64,000 nucleotides of DNA, from assembly GCF_030719295.1 (NCBI RefSeq), contig NZ_CP120997.1:7388001-7452000 (forward strand), in the 5' to 3' direction. Numbering within the stretch: the stretch's first letter is position 1; each line of letters begins with the position of its first letter. Shown one piece after another: positions 51,669 to 60,610 of the stretch. The DNA comes from Streptomyces sp. Mut1. Its GTDB lineage: Bacteria > Actinomycetota > Actinomycetes > Streptomycetales > Streptomycetaceae. Below the pieces are notes generated by a model, which had not been told where the DNA came from, did no database searches, and saw only the letters and a program-made list of their open reading frames with translations. The position numbers and the translations under genes are program-made.

Positions 51669-51909
51669 GCACCGTCGGATCACCCGGGCCCGGTTCCTCG
51701 TCACGGCCCGGCCGGCCGCACACTCCTCCTCGCGGCGGGCTCCCTCTCTTCCGCCTCCGTGCTGATGCCGTGCGCCGCCCACGCGGCCCGGCACGTCCTT
51801 CGATCAGCGCCGCCCCGTCGCTCCATTTATCCCGCAGCGGAACGAATGCGGCCCCGCGCGCCGGCGCGCCCTCACCTTCACCCTTCCTCACCGTCACAGG
51901 CAGGCATCG

Positions 51910-53502
51910 ATGACCGAGCTGTACCCCTTCACGCCCTCCGGACCGACCCGGCGCTCCACCCTGCGCGCCGCAGGCGGCGGCGCCCTGCTCCTCGGACTGG
52001 GTCTTGCGGGCTGCCGCTCGGCGGTGTCCAACACCTCGTCCAGCCCGCAGGGCGCGAGCGCCGCACCCCACCGCGGCGGCGTGCTGAACGTCGCCGTCAA
52101 CGCCGACTTCACGCCCGCCCTGCTGTTCGCCCAGAGCGGCCAGTCGCTCCAGCAACGGCTGATCTACAACACCCTCACCCGTTACGACGACGACCTCCGC
52201 CCGAAACCCGAGCTCGCCACCTCCTGGACGTATGCCAAGGACGGCCGCAGCATCACGCTGCGGCTGCGTGACGACGTGACCTTCCACAACGGGCGCGAGT
52301 TCACCGCCGACGATGTCGTCTTCGCCGTGAAGAACCTTCAGAACCCGGTACGCGCGGCCCAGTTGCGCAGCACGGCGGCCACGATCACCGGGTTCGAGAA
52401 ACGCGGCGACCACGAGCTGGTCCTCAAGCTGGCCCACCCGGTCAACAACCTTTTCGACCTGTTCGAGTTCATGATCATCACGGACCCGGAGAGCGTCGAG
52501 GACGCCGTCGCCGGGAAGAAGTTCATCGGAACCGGCCCGTTCAAGCTGAAGAAGTGGAGCCCCGGCTCCGGCCTGAGCCTCACCCGCAACGACGCGTACT
52601 GGCAGCCCGGCCGCCCCTACCTCGACGGGGTCGAGCTACGGGTGATAGCCCAGGCCGACGCGCTGATCTCCTCGCTGCGCTCCGGTCAGTCCCAGCTCTC
52701 CTTCGACGTCCCCGGCAAGAGCATCGGCGTCGTCAAGAGCGAATCCGGCCTCACCATCAGCGACTACGACACCGGCGCCGGAGCCATCTACCTCGGCGTC
52801 AACACCACCGTCGCCCCGCTGAACGACCGGACCGTCCGCCAGGCACTTGCCCGGGCCGTCGACCGCGACCGGCTGGTCGCCCAGACCCTCGGCGGCTACG
52901 GTCTCGCCTCCGCCGCGCCCTGGCCCAAGTCCTCGCCCGCCTTCACCGAGGCCCACCGCACCCACTACACCCACGACCCCGCGAAGGCGCGGGCGCTCCT
53001 GAAGTCCGCCGGGCACAGCAGGCTCGACCTTCCGATGCTGCACATCGCGCTGCCCGGCGAAACGGCGATCGCCGAGTCCATCCAGTACGACCTGAAGCAG
53101 ATCGGCGTCCACGTCACGCTCCAGCCCACCGACGGGGCCACCGCGCAGAAGAAGCTGATCTCGCAGGGCATGCCGGCCCTGTGGTCCATGGGACACGGAT
53201 TCGCCCAGGTGCAGCCCTCCACCCTCGCCGTGAGCGCGTACCCCTTCAACGAGGCGAAGAACACGTCCAGATACCGCTCCGCCGAGTACACCGAGGTCGT
53301 GCAGGAGGCCTGGACGAAGCCGGAGACCGACACGGCCGCCGCCAACGCCCTCCACGAGAAGATCTCCTCCATCCTCCTGGACGAGGCGTTCCTCATCGAC
53401 CTCGTCGTGCGCGGGCAACTCCAGGTCTCCGCCGCCCGGCTGCACGGCGTGACGCTCAACAAGTTCTCCTACCTCAACCTCGACAACGCCTACCTGGTGT
53501 GA
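51910..53502 (+). CDS. ABC transporter substrate-binding lipoprotein (family 5), sulfur operon
   Basis: 530-residue family 5 (oligopeptide/nickel type) binding protein. The N-terminus has a twin-arginine TRRSTLRAA followed by a lipobox ending LGLAGC (Cys35), so a Tat-exported lipoprotein. Typical motifs: VTFHNGREFTADDVVFAVKN and GTGPFKLKKWSPGSGLSLTR. The ligand is probably a sulfur-containing organic compound rather than peptide, given the leader, FGE and sulfatase genes around it. The weak AGGCAGG ribosome site precedes the ATG. Confidence 0.9.
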   Translation: MTELYPFTPSGPTRRSTLRAAGGGALLLGLGLAGCRSAVSNTSSSPQGASAAPHRGGVLNVAVNADFTPALLFAQSGQSLQQRLIYNTLTRYDDDLRPKPELATSWTYAKDGRSITLRLRDDVTFHNGREFTADDVVFAVKNLQNPVRAAQLRSTAATITGFEKRGDHELVLKLAHPVNNLFDLFEFMIITDPESVEDAVAGKKFIGTGPFKLKKWSPGSGLSLTRNDAYWQPGRPYLDGVELRVIAQADALISSLRSGQSQLSFDVPGKSIGVVKSESGLTISDYDTGAGAIYLGVNTTVAPLNDRTVRQALARAVDRDRLVAQTLGGYGLASAAPWPKSSPAFTEAHRTHYTHDPAKARALLKSAGHSRLDLPMLHIALPGETAIAESIQYDLKQIGVHVTLQPTDGATAQKKLISQGMPALWSMGHGFAQVQPSTLAVSAYPFNEAKNTSRYRSAEYTEVVQEAWTKPETDTAAANALHEKISSILLDEAFLIDLVVRGQLQVSAARLHGVTLNKFSYLNLDNAYLV

Positions 53503-53503
53503 C

Positions 53504-54448
53504 ATGCGCACCTACCTGATCCGGCGGCTGCCGTCCGCCCTCCTCGTCCTGCTCGCCGCCTCCTTCCTGATCTTCACCATCCTCCGGCTGGTCCCCGGCG
53601 ACCCCGCCACCACACTCGCCGGACCCGACGCGGACGCGGCGACCGTCGCCGCGATCCGTGGCCGGCTCGGCCTCGACGCACCCCTGCTCACCCAGTACGC
53701 CCACTGGATCGGCTCGCTCCTGACGGGCGACCTCGGACCCTCGTACGCCATCGGCGGACAGACCGCCGACCTCATCGGCGACGGCCTCGGCGCCACCACC
53801 GAACTCACCGTGGCCGCCCTCGTGTTCGTGATCGTGCTCGGCACGGCGTTCGGTGTGCTGGGGGCCACCTCGCGCAGCCGCTGGCTCACGGCCGCCGTCC
53901 GCGTGATCACCACCGCCGCCCTGGCCGTACCGCCCTTCGTCAGCGGGGTCCTGCTCGTCCTGCTCTTCGCCGTCGCCCTCCCGGTGCTTCCGCCGGGCGG
54001 CCGGGTCGCCTTCCTGACCGCCCCCGACCTCGCCGTCCAGTACCTGGTGCTGCCCGCGCTCTGCCTGGCGCTGCCCAGCGCCGCCGTACTCGGCCGCTAC
54101 CTCAAGGACGGCATCGAACGCGGCCTCGCCGAGGACTACATCCGCACCGCCACCGCCGCCGGAATCGCCCCGCGCCGGCTGCTGTGGCGCCACACCCTGC
54201 CCAACGCCCTCCCGCCCGTCGTCACCCTGCTCGGCATGCAGGTCGGCAACCTGCTCGGCGGAGCCGTACTCGTCGAGGCGATCTTCGCCTGGCCCGGCCT
54301 CGGCCAGCTCGCCGAGCAGGGCCTCCAGCGCCGCGACTACCCGGTCGTCCAGGACCTCCTGCTGCTCCTGGTCGCCGTCTTCGTCCTCGTCCAGCTGCTC
54401 ACCGACCTCGTGCACGCCTGGCTCGACCCCCGGATCAGGTGGGAGTAA
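53504..54448 (+). CDS. ABC transporter permease (DppB type)
   Basis: 314 residues with six transmembrane helices; the first is IRRLPSALLVLLAASFLIFT. The cytoplasmic EAA-type loop reads YIRTATAAGIAPRRLLWRHT. The start is one base after the binding-protein stop. It pairs with the DppC-type gene downstream to form the membrane channel of the sulfur-compound importer. Confidence 0.93.
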   Translation: MRTYLIRRLPSALLVLLAASFLIFTILRLVPGDPATTLAGPDADAATVAAIRGRLGLDAPLLTQYAHWIGSLLTGDLGPSYAIGGQTADLIGDGLGATTELTVAALVFVIVLGTAFGVLGATSRSRWLTAAVRVITTAALAVPPFVSGVLLVLLFAVALPVLPPGGRVAFLTAPDLAVQYLVLPALCLALPSAAVLGRYLKDGIERGLAEDYIRTATAAGIAPRRLLWRHTLPNALPPVVTLLGMQVGNLLGGAVLVEAIFAWPGLGQLAEQGLQRRDYPVVQDLLLLLVAVFVLVQLLTDLVHAWLDPRIRWE

Positions 54449-54453
54449 CCCTG

Positions 54454-55341
54454 ATGACCCCGACGACCGACCTCCTCACCGCCGCCCCGCCCCCGGCCGC
54501 CCGCAAGGCGCGCCGCCCGGCCCGCAACCGCCACCCCTACCGCAGCGCCCTGTCCACCGCCCGCGCCCGCACCGGCCTGGTCCTCGTCGGCGCGGTGGTC
54601 CTCGCCGGGCTGCTCGCCCCGCTCATCGCCGGACACGGGCCCACCGACCAGAGCGGCCAGAGCCTCGCCGCCCTCGGCACCCCCGGGCACCCACTGGGCA
54701 CCGACGACCTCGGCCGGGACCTGCTCAGCCGGGTCCTGTACGGCATCCGCGCCGACCTCGGCATCATCGCGCTCGCCGTGCCGGCGGGGGCCGTGCTCGG
54801 CTGCCTGTTCGCCCTCGTCGCGGCCGCCCACCCGGTGGCCGACGTCGTCGTGCAACGGGTCTTCGACCTCCTCCTCGCCTTCCCCGGCCTGATCCTGGCG
54901 CTCGCCGTCACCGCGATCCTGGGCCCGGGACGCATCCCCGTCGTCCTCGTCATCGCCCTCGCCGAAGTCCCCGTGTTCGGCCGGCTGCTGCGCAGCGGGG
55001 TCCTCGTCCAGCGGGAACGCGAGTACGTCACCGCCGCCCGGGTCGGCGGGAGTTCGGCCCCCAGGCTGCTCGTCCGGCACATCCTGCCCAACGCGGCCGA
55101 CCCGCTCGTCGTGCAGATCGCCGTCTCGCTGACCGTCGCCGTCTTCATCGAGGGAGCGATGAGCTTCCTCGGCGTAGGCGTACGGCCACCGGAACCCACC
55201 CTGGGAGCCGTCCTCAGCCAGTCCATGCCCTACCTCGCCCAGTCACCCCACTTCGCCGCCGGCCCCCTGATCACCGTGACCGCGCTCGTCCTCGGACTCT
55301 CGCTCGTCGCCGAGGCGCTCAACCGGGAGATACGCCGATGA
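54454..55341 (+). CDS. ABC transporter permease (DppC type)
   Basis: 295 residues. The N-terminal OppC-type segment (HPYRSALSTARARTGLVLVG) precedes the first helix; HPLGTDDLGRDLLSRVLYGI is the DppC signature; the EAA loop is YVTAARVGGSSAPRLLVRHI. GGGAG is eight bases before the ATG at 54454; a GTG at 54439 is less likely. It overlaps the ATPase gene by four bases. Confidence 0.93.
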   Translation: MTPTTDLLTAAPPPAARKARRPARNRHPYRSALSTARARTGLVLVGAVVLAGLLAPLIAGHGPTDQSGQSLAALGTPGHPLGTDDLGRDLLSRVLYGIRADLGIIALAVPAGAVLGCLFALVAAAHPVADVVVQRVFDLLLAFPGLILALAVTAILGPGRIPVVLVIALAEVPVFGRLLRSGVLVQREREYVTAARVGGSSAPRLLVRHILPNAADPLVVQIAVSLTVAVFIEGAMSFLGVGVRPPEPTLGAVLSQSMPYLAQSPHFAAGPLITVTALVLGLSLVAEALNREIRR

Positions 55342-57194
55342 CCGCCCAGGAACTGCTGGAGGTCCGTGACCTCGGCATCGAGTTCACCGCCCCCGACGGG
55401 TCGCCGCTGCGCGCCGTGCGCGGCCTCTCGTTCACCCTGCGCCGGGGGGAGACCCTGGCCGTCGTCGGCGAGTCCGGCTCCGGCAAGTCGACCACCGCGC
55501 TCGCCCTGACCCGGATGCTGCCGGGCACCGGCCGCATCACCACCGGCACCGTCCGCCTGGAGGGCCGGGACCTGGCCGCCGCCGGGGACGAGGAGCTGCG
55601 GGCGGTGCGCGGCGCCCGCATCGGCATGATCTTCCAGGACCCGATGACCGCCCTCAACCCCGTCCTCACGGCGGGCCGCCACATCGAGGAGGTCCTCCGC
55701 GCCCACGGCAACCGCGACAGGGCCGCCCGCCGCGCCCGTGCCGTCGAACTCCTGGACCGGGTCGGCATCCCCGAGCCGCACCGCCGCGCCGGCGACCACC
55801 CGCACCAGTTCTCCGGCGGCCAGCGTCAGCGCGTCCTCATCGCGATGGCCCTCGCCGGCGAACCCGACATCCTCCTCGCCGACGAACCCACCACCGCACT
55901 GGACGCCACCGTCCAGGACCAGATCCTCACCCTCCTCGCCGACCTCAACCGCGAGACCGGCACCGCGCTCGTCCTCATCACGCACAACATGGGCGTCGTC
56001 GCCCGCGCCTGCGAACGTGTCCTCGTCATGTACGGCGGCACTGTCGTGGAGGACGGCCCCACCGCCGAGGTGCTCACCCGCCCCCGCCACCCCTACACCG
56101 CGGGCCTCCTGGCCGCCGTACCCCGCCTCGCCACCCCCTCCGGCACCCGCCTCACCGGCATCCCCGGCAGCCCGCCCGACCTGACCCTGCTCGGTGACGG
56201 CTGCGCCTTCGCCGACCGCTGCACCCTCGTCGAGGACCGCTGCCGCACCGCCACCCCGCCCCTCGCACGGGTGGCGGCGGACGTACGGGTGGCCTGCCTG
56301 CCCGCCGCCGGACGCACCGGACCCCTGCCCGCCCCCGCCCCGCCCGCCCCCATCGACCGCCCCGCACCCGGCGCGGTCGTCCTGGAGGCGGACGGCCTGA
56401 CCAAGACCTACGGGGGCCGCGGCTCCCGCAGGCGCGGGGCACCGGCACTCGACGGGGTGTCGCTGACCCTCGCGCAGGGCGAGACCCTGGGCATCGTCGG
56501 CGAGTCCGGCTCCGGCAAGTCGACCCTGGCCCGGGTGCTGGCCCACGCCCACAGCGCGGACGGCGGCACCCTGCGACTGCGCGGCGAGGACATCACCCGG
56601 CCCTCCCGGCGGGCGCTGCACACGGTGCGCCGGCAGATCCAGATGGTGTTCCAGGACCCCTACGCCTCGCTCAACCCCCGCCTGACGGTGGGCGAGATCG
56701 TCGCCGAACCCCTGATCGCCTTCGGCCTCGGGGACCGGGACACCCGCCGGGCGCGCGTCGCGGAACTCCTCGAACTGGCCGGCCTCGACCCCGCCGTCGC
56801 CGCCCGGCACCCCCGCTCCTTCTCCGGCGGCCAGCGCCAGCGCATCGGCATCGCCCGCGCCCTCGCCCCCGAACCCTCCGTCCTCATCTGCGACGAACCC
56901 GTCTCCGCGCTCGACGTCTCCGTGCAGGCACAGATCGTCGGCCTGCTCACCGACCTCCAGCGCGACCTGGGCCTGTCCCTCGTCTTCATCGCCCATGACC
57001 TCGCGGTCGTCCGGCAGGTCAGCCACCGCATCGCCGTCATGCACCGGGGCCGCGTCGTGGAGACCGGCAGCGCCGACGAAGTCTGCGAGCACCCCCGTGA
57101 CCCGTACACCCGCGCCCTGCTCGCGGCGGCGCCCGAACCCGTACCCCCGGCCGCCCGTGCCGAGCACGCCGAGAAGACGGGAGCCCTCGCATGA
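55338..57194 (+). CDS. Fused double ABC ATPase (DppD-DppF type)
   Basis: 618 residues with two full nucleotide-binding domains. Both have GESGSGKST. The first has FSGGQRQRVLIAMALAGEPD and LLADEPTTALDATVQ, the second FSGGQRQRIGIARALAPEPS and LICDEPVSALDVSVQ. After the first domain comes an oligopeptide/dipeptide C-terminal region with a four-cysteine motif (CAFADRCTLVEDRC and a later C). One chain thus supplies both ATPases of the importer. ATGA overlaps lie on both sides. Confidence 0.94.
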   Translation: MTAQELLEVRDLGIEFTAPDGSPLRAVRGLSFTLRRGETLAVVGESGSGKSTTALALTRMLPGTGRITTGTVRLEGRDLAAAGDEELRAVRGARIGMIFQDPMTALNPVLTAGRHIEEVLRAHGNRDRAARRARAVELLDRVGIPEPHRRAGDHPHQFSGGQRQRVLIAMALAGEPDILLADEPTTALDATVQDQILTLLADLNRETGTALVLITHNMGVVARACERVLVMYGGTVVEDGPTAEVLTRPRHPYTAGLLAAVPRLATPSGTRLTGIPGSPPDLTLLGDGCAFADRCTLVEDRCRTATPPLARVAADVRVACLPAAGRTGPLPAPAPPAPIDRPAPGAVVLEADGLTKTYGGRGSRRRGAPALDGVSLTLAQGETLGIVGESGSGKSTLARVLAHAHSADGGTLRLRGEDITRPSRRALHTVRRQIQMVFQDPYASLNPRLTVGEIVAEPLIAFGLGDRDTRRARVAELLELAGLDPAVAARHPRSFSGGQRQRIGIARALAPEPSVLICDEPVSALDVSVQAQIVGLLTDLQRDLGLSLVFIAHDLAVVRQVSHRIAVMHRGRVVETGSADEVCEHPRDPYTRALLAAAPEPVPPAARAEHAEKTGALA

Positions 57195-58135
57195 GCGCGT
57201 GCTGCGCACCGGGCCGCCCGTGCGCCGGCGTACTGCCCCTGCCGTCGGTGCGCCGGACCGCCCCGCCGCCGGCCGTGGCCCAGCGGCGGATGGCCGAACT
57301 GCCCGGCGGGGTCTTCCGGATGGGCGACGCCTTCGGCGAGGGCTACCCCGCCGACCGCGAGGGCCCGGTGCGCGAGGTGACCGTGGCCCCCTTCGCCATC
57401 GACACCACCGCCGTCAGCAACGCCGACTGGGCCCGCTTCGCCGACGCCACCGGCTACCGCACCGACGCCGAACGGTACGGCAGCTCCTACGTGTTCCACC
57501 TGCTCCTCGCCCCGGCCGCCACCCGCCACGTCATCGGGCAGGTGCCAGGCGCGCCCTGGTGGCTCGGCGTCGAGGGCGCCGGCTGGAACGCCCCCGGCGG
57601 GCCCGGCTCCTCGGCCGAGGACCGGCCCGACCACCCCGTCGTCCACATCTCCCACGACGACGCCCGCGCCTACTGCGACTGGGCCGGGCTGCGCCTGCCC
57701 ACCGAGGCCGAGTGGGAGTACGCCGCCCGCGGCGGACTCGACGGCGCCCGCTACCCGTGGGGTGACGAACTCACCCCCGGCGGACGCGAGATGTGCAACA
57801 TCTGGCGCGGCGCCTTCCCGCACCGCTCCGAGCGGCCCGGCGGCCGCACCGGCACGGTGCCCGTCACCGCGTACGCCCCCAACGGCCACGGCCTCCACAA
57901 CACCTCGGGCAACGTCTGGGAGTGGTGCGCCGACGCCTTCGGACCCGGCGAACGCGTCATCCGCGGCGGCTCCTACCTGTGCCACGCCTCGTACTGCAAC
58001 CGCTACCGCGTCGCCGCACGCTCCCACAACACCCCCGACTCCTCCACCGGCCACGGCGGCTTCCGCTGCGCCCGCGACCTCACCCCGCGCCTTCCCCCGC
58101 CCGCCCCGACCCACGACGGAGCCTCCCGCCGATGA
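57191..58135 (+). CDS. Formylglycine-generating enzyme (sulfatase maturation factor)
   Basis: 314-residue FGE-sulfatase domain protein. It converts the cysteine of CxPxR motifs to formylglycine using oxygen and copper. The active cysteines are C264 and C269 (YLCHASYCNRYR), spaced as in the structurally known S. coelicolor FGE. Other family marks: MGDAFGEGYPADREGPVREV, RLPTEAEWEYAARGG and NTSGNVWEWCADAF. It should activate both sulfatases of this cluster. Overlaps of four bases on both sides tie it to the transporter and the arylsulfatase. Confidence 0.96.
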   Translation: MSACCAPGRPCAGVLPLPSVRRTAPPPAVAQRRMAELPGGVFRMGDAFGEGYPADREGPVREVTVAPFAIDTTAVSNADWARFADATGYRTDAERYGSSYVFHLLLAPAATRHVIGQVPGAPWWLGVEGAGWNAPGGPGSSAEDRPDHPVVHISHDDARAYCDWAGLRLPTEAEWEYAARGGLDGARYPWGDELTPGGREMCNIWRGAFPHRSERPGGRTGTVPVTAYAPNGHGLHNTSGNVWEWCADAFGPGERVIRGGSYLCHASYCNRYRVAARSHNTPDSSTGHGGFRCARDLTPRLPPPAPTHDGASRR

Positions 58136-60447
58136 CCACCAGCACCCGCCGCGACCCCTACGACGGCTTCCCCGGCCGCGTCGGCCGTACCTTCGCCGCC
58201 TCCGAACCGGCCTGGCCGGCCGCCCGCACCCCGGGCGAGAAGGCCCCCAACATCGTCGTCGTCCTCATCGACGACATGGGCTACAGCGACATCGGCCCCT
58301 TCGGCTCCGAGATCGAGACGCCCACCCTGGACGCCCTGGCCGAGGACGGCGTACGCCTGAGCAACTACCACACCATGCCGCTGTGCTCCCCGGCCCGCGC
58401 AGCCCTCCTCACCGGCCTCAACCCGCACCGCGTCGGCTACGCCATGGTCGCCAACTCCGACCCCGGCTTCCCCGGTTACGGAATGGAGATCGCCGACGAC
58501 ATCCCCACCCTCGCCGAACTCCTCCACGACACCGGCTACGCCACCTACGCCGTCGGCAAATGGCACCTGGTCCGCGACTCCGCCTCCAACGCCGCCGACG
58601 ACCGCGACAACTGGCCGCTGCGCAAGGGATTCGACCAGTACTACGGCGTCCTGGAGGGACTGACCAGCCTCTTCCACCCGCACCAGCTCGTCCGCGACAA
58701 CAGCCCGCTGGACATCGACGAGTTCCCCGACGACTACTACTACACCGACGACATCACCGACCAGGCCGTCTCCATGGTGAAGTCGCTGCGCGCCCACGAC
58801 CCGGACAAGCCCTTCTTCCTCTACCTCGCGCACAACGCCGTCCACGGACCCCTCCAGGCCAAGGAGGAGGACATAGCCCGCCACCGCGGACGATACGACG
58901 AGGGCTGGGACGTGCTGCGCGAGCGCCGCTTCGCCGCCCAGCTCGCCGACGGCCTCTTCCCGCCCGGTACCGAACTGCCCGAACGCAACAGCGAGGCCGG
59001 GCTCGACGTGCCCGCCTGGGACAGCCTCACCGAGGAGCAACAGCGGCTGTACGCCCGCTACATGGAGGTGTACGCGGCCCTGGTCGACAACATCGACCAG
59101 AACCTCGGCCGGCTCACCGCCACCCTCGACGCCCTCGGCGAACTCGACAACACCATCATCGTCTTCACCTCCGACAACGGAGGTACCGGCGAGGGCGGCG
59201 CGGAAGGCACCCGCTCCTACTTCAGCCGCTTCGTCCACCACCCCGCCCTGCCCGGCGACTGGACCCCCGACGTCGACCGCGACCCCGGACTCATCGGCGG
59301 GCCGCGCAGCCTGGTGCACTACCCGCGCGGCTGGGGCATGGCCTCCGACACGCCCTTCCGCCTCTACAAGGGCCACACCTACGCGGGCGGCGTCCGCGTG
59401 CCCTTCGTACTGTCCTGGCCCAGGGGCACCCGCGAGGGCCGGCTCGCCCCCGGGCTGCGCCCGCAGTACCAGTACGTCACCGACATCGCGCCGACCCTGC
59501 TGGAGCTGGCCGGCCTGGAGCGCCCGGAACAGCGGCGCGGCGTCACACTCCAGGAGCCGGACGGCGTCAGCCTCGCACCCGTGCTCGCCGACCCGGAACA
59601 CGCCTCCACCCACCCCGAGCAGTACTGCGAGATGACCGGCAACCGCAGCTACTACCGGGACGGCCGCAAACTCGTCACCCTTCACCGGCCCGGCGCGCCC
59701 TACGACGACTCCGAGTGGGCGCTCTACGACATCAGGACCGACCCCACCGAGATCCACGACCTGGCCGCCCGGCAGCCCGGCCTCGTCAAGGAACTCTCCG
59801 CCGCCTGGGAGCAGGCCGCCTGGCGCAACGGCGTCTTCCCGCTCCCCGACGGCAGCGGGGCGCTCGCCCGGCGCAACCCGGCCGAGCAGCGCCTCACGCG
59901 CCCGCTGACCCTGCTGCCCGGCACCCCGGAGCTGGAGCGCTACCGCTCCTCGCGGCTGGTCGCCCTGCGCTCCTTCGAGATCGCCGTCGCGATCGAGGAG
60001 ACGGGGGAGGGGGTGCTCGTCTCGCACGGCGACCAGGGCGGCGGCTACAGCCTGTACGTCGAGGACGGCCGCCTGCGCTTCGCGTACAACGAGTACGGCG
60101 TGCTCCACGAGAGCGACGCCGGGCCCCTGGCGCCCGGTGAGCACCTCGTCGTCCTCGCGGCCACGGCGCAGACGGGTCTGCGCTGGAGCTTCGCGGTCGG
60201 CGTCGACGGCGAGGAACGGGCGACCCCGCCGAGCGTTCACCAGCTCATCGGGATGGCCCCCTTCCAGGGCATCAGCGTCGGCGTCGACCGCAAGTCACCC
60301 GTCTCCTGGCCACTGTTCGAACGCCACCGCTCCTTCCGCTACCGGGGCCGGCTGCGGTCGGTGACCTACACCCCCGGTGAGCCCGGCCCCGACTCCCCGG
60401 AGGCAGTGGCGGCGGCGCTGAAGGAGGCGGCGGCCGCCTTCGAGTGA
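58132..60447 (+). CDS. Arylsulfatase with C-terminal beta domain
   Basis: 771 residues. The formylglycine site is C85 in LCSPARAALLTG. Metal residues lie in VVLIDDMGYSDIG (Asp pair) and FTSDNGGTGEGG; KGHTYAGGVRVPF and GKWHL complete the active site. The C-terminal 200 residues are an extra beta-sandwich (SHGDQGGGYSLYVEDGRLRF) of the type found in PdsA/AtsA-like arylsulfatases. No signal peptide, so it probably works on imported sulfate esters. Cotranscribed with FGE (ATGA overlap). The substrate is unknown. Confidence 0.94.
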   Translation: MTTSTRRDPYDGFPGRVGRTFAASEPAWPAARTPGEKAPNIVVVLIDDMGYSDIGPFGSEIETPTLDALAEDGVRLSNYHTMPLCSPARAALLTGLNPHRVGYAMVANSDPGFPGYGMEIADDIPTLAELLHDTGYATYAVGKWHLVRDSASNAADDRDNWPLRKGFDQYYGVLEGLTSLFHPHQLVRDNSPLDIDEFPDDYYYTDDITDQAVSMVKSLRAHDPDKPFFLYLAHNAVHGPLQAKEEDIARHRGRYDEGWDVLRERRFAAQLADGLFPPGTELPERNSEAGLDVPAWDSLTEEQQRLYARYMEVYAALVDNIDQNLGRLTATLDALGELDNTIIVFTSDNGGTGEGGAEGTRSYFSRFVHHPALPGDWTPDVDRDPGLIGGPRSLVHYPRGWGMASDTPFRLYKGHTYAGGVRVPFVLSWPRGTREGRLAPGLRPQYQYVTDIAPTLLELAGLERPEQRRGVTLQEPDGVSLAPVLADPEHASTHPEQYCEMTGNRSYYRDGRKLVTLHRPGAPYDDSEWALYDIRTDPTEIHDLAARQPGLVKELSAAWEQAAWRNGVFPLPDGSGALARRNPAEQRLTRPLTLLPGTPELERYRSSRLVALRSFEIAVAIEETGEGVLVSHGDQGGGYSLYVEDGRLRFAYNEYGVLHESDAGPLAPGEHLVVLAATAQTGLRWSFAVGVDGEERATPPSVHQLIGMAPFQGISVGVDRKSPVSWPLFERHRSFRYRGRLRSVTYTPGEPGPDSPEAVAAALKEAAAAFE

Positions 60448-60452
60448 GCCCC

Positions 60453-60490
60453 GGCCGGCGCCGGCGGTCCCCGGACCGCCGGTGCCGGCC
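60453..60490 (+). terminator. Strong hairpin ending the sulfur operon
   Basis: GGCCGGCGCCGGCGGTCC (60453-60470) pairs with 60473-60490 along 18 positions with one G-T wobble. It starts five bases after the arylsulfatase stop. Confidence 0.85.
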
Positions 60491-60553
60491 GCCCGTCCGC
60501 CGTACCCGGAGATCGATTCGCGACGGCACACGGGCAGGTCTAACGTCGGGGGA

Positions 60554-60571
60554 GTGAACGATCGCGTTCAC
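60554..60571. promoter_or_regulatory. Palindromic operator upstream of the efflux gene
   Basis: GTGAACG-ATCG-CGTTCAC has perfect seven-base arms, 39 bases before the ATG. A related GAACGAACGTACGAAC string follows at about 60593-60608. This looks like a TetR-type operator; no regulator gene is next to it in this window. Confidence 0.7.
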
Positions 60572-60610
60572 TGACGGCACACGAGCGCCGGCGAACGAAC
60601 GTACGAACCT

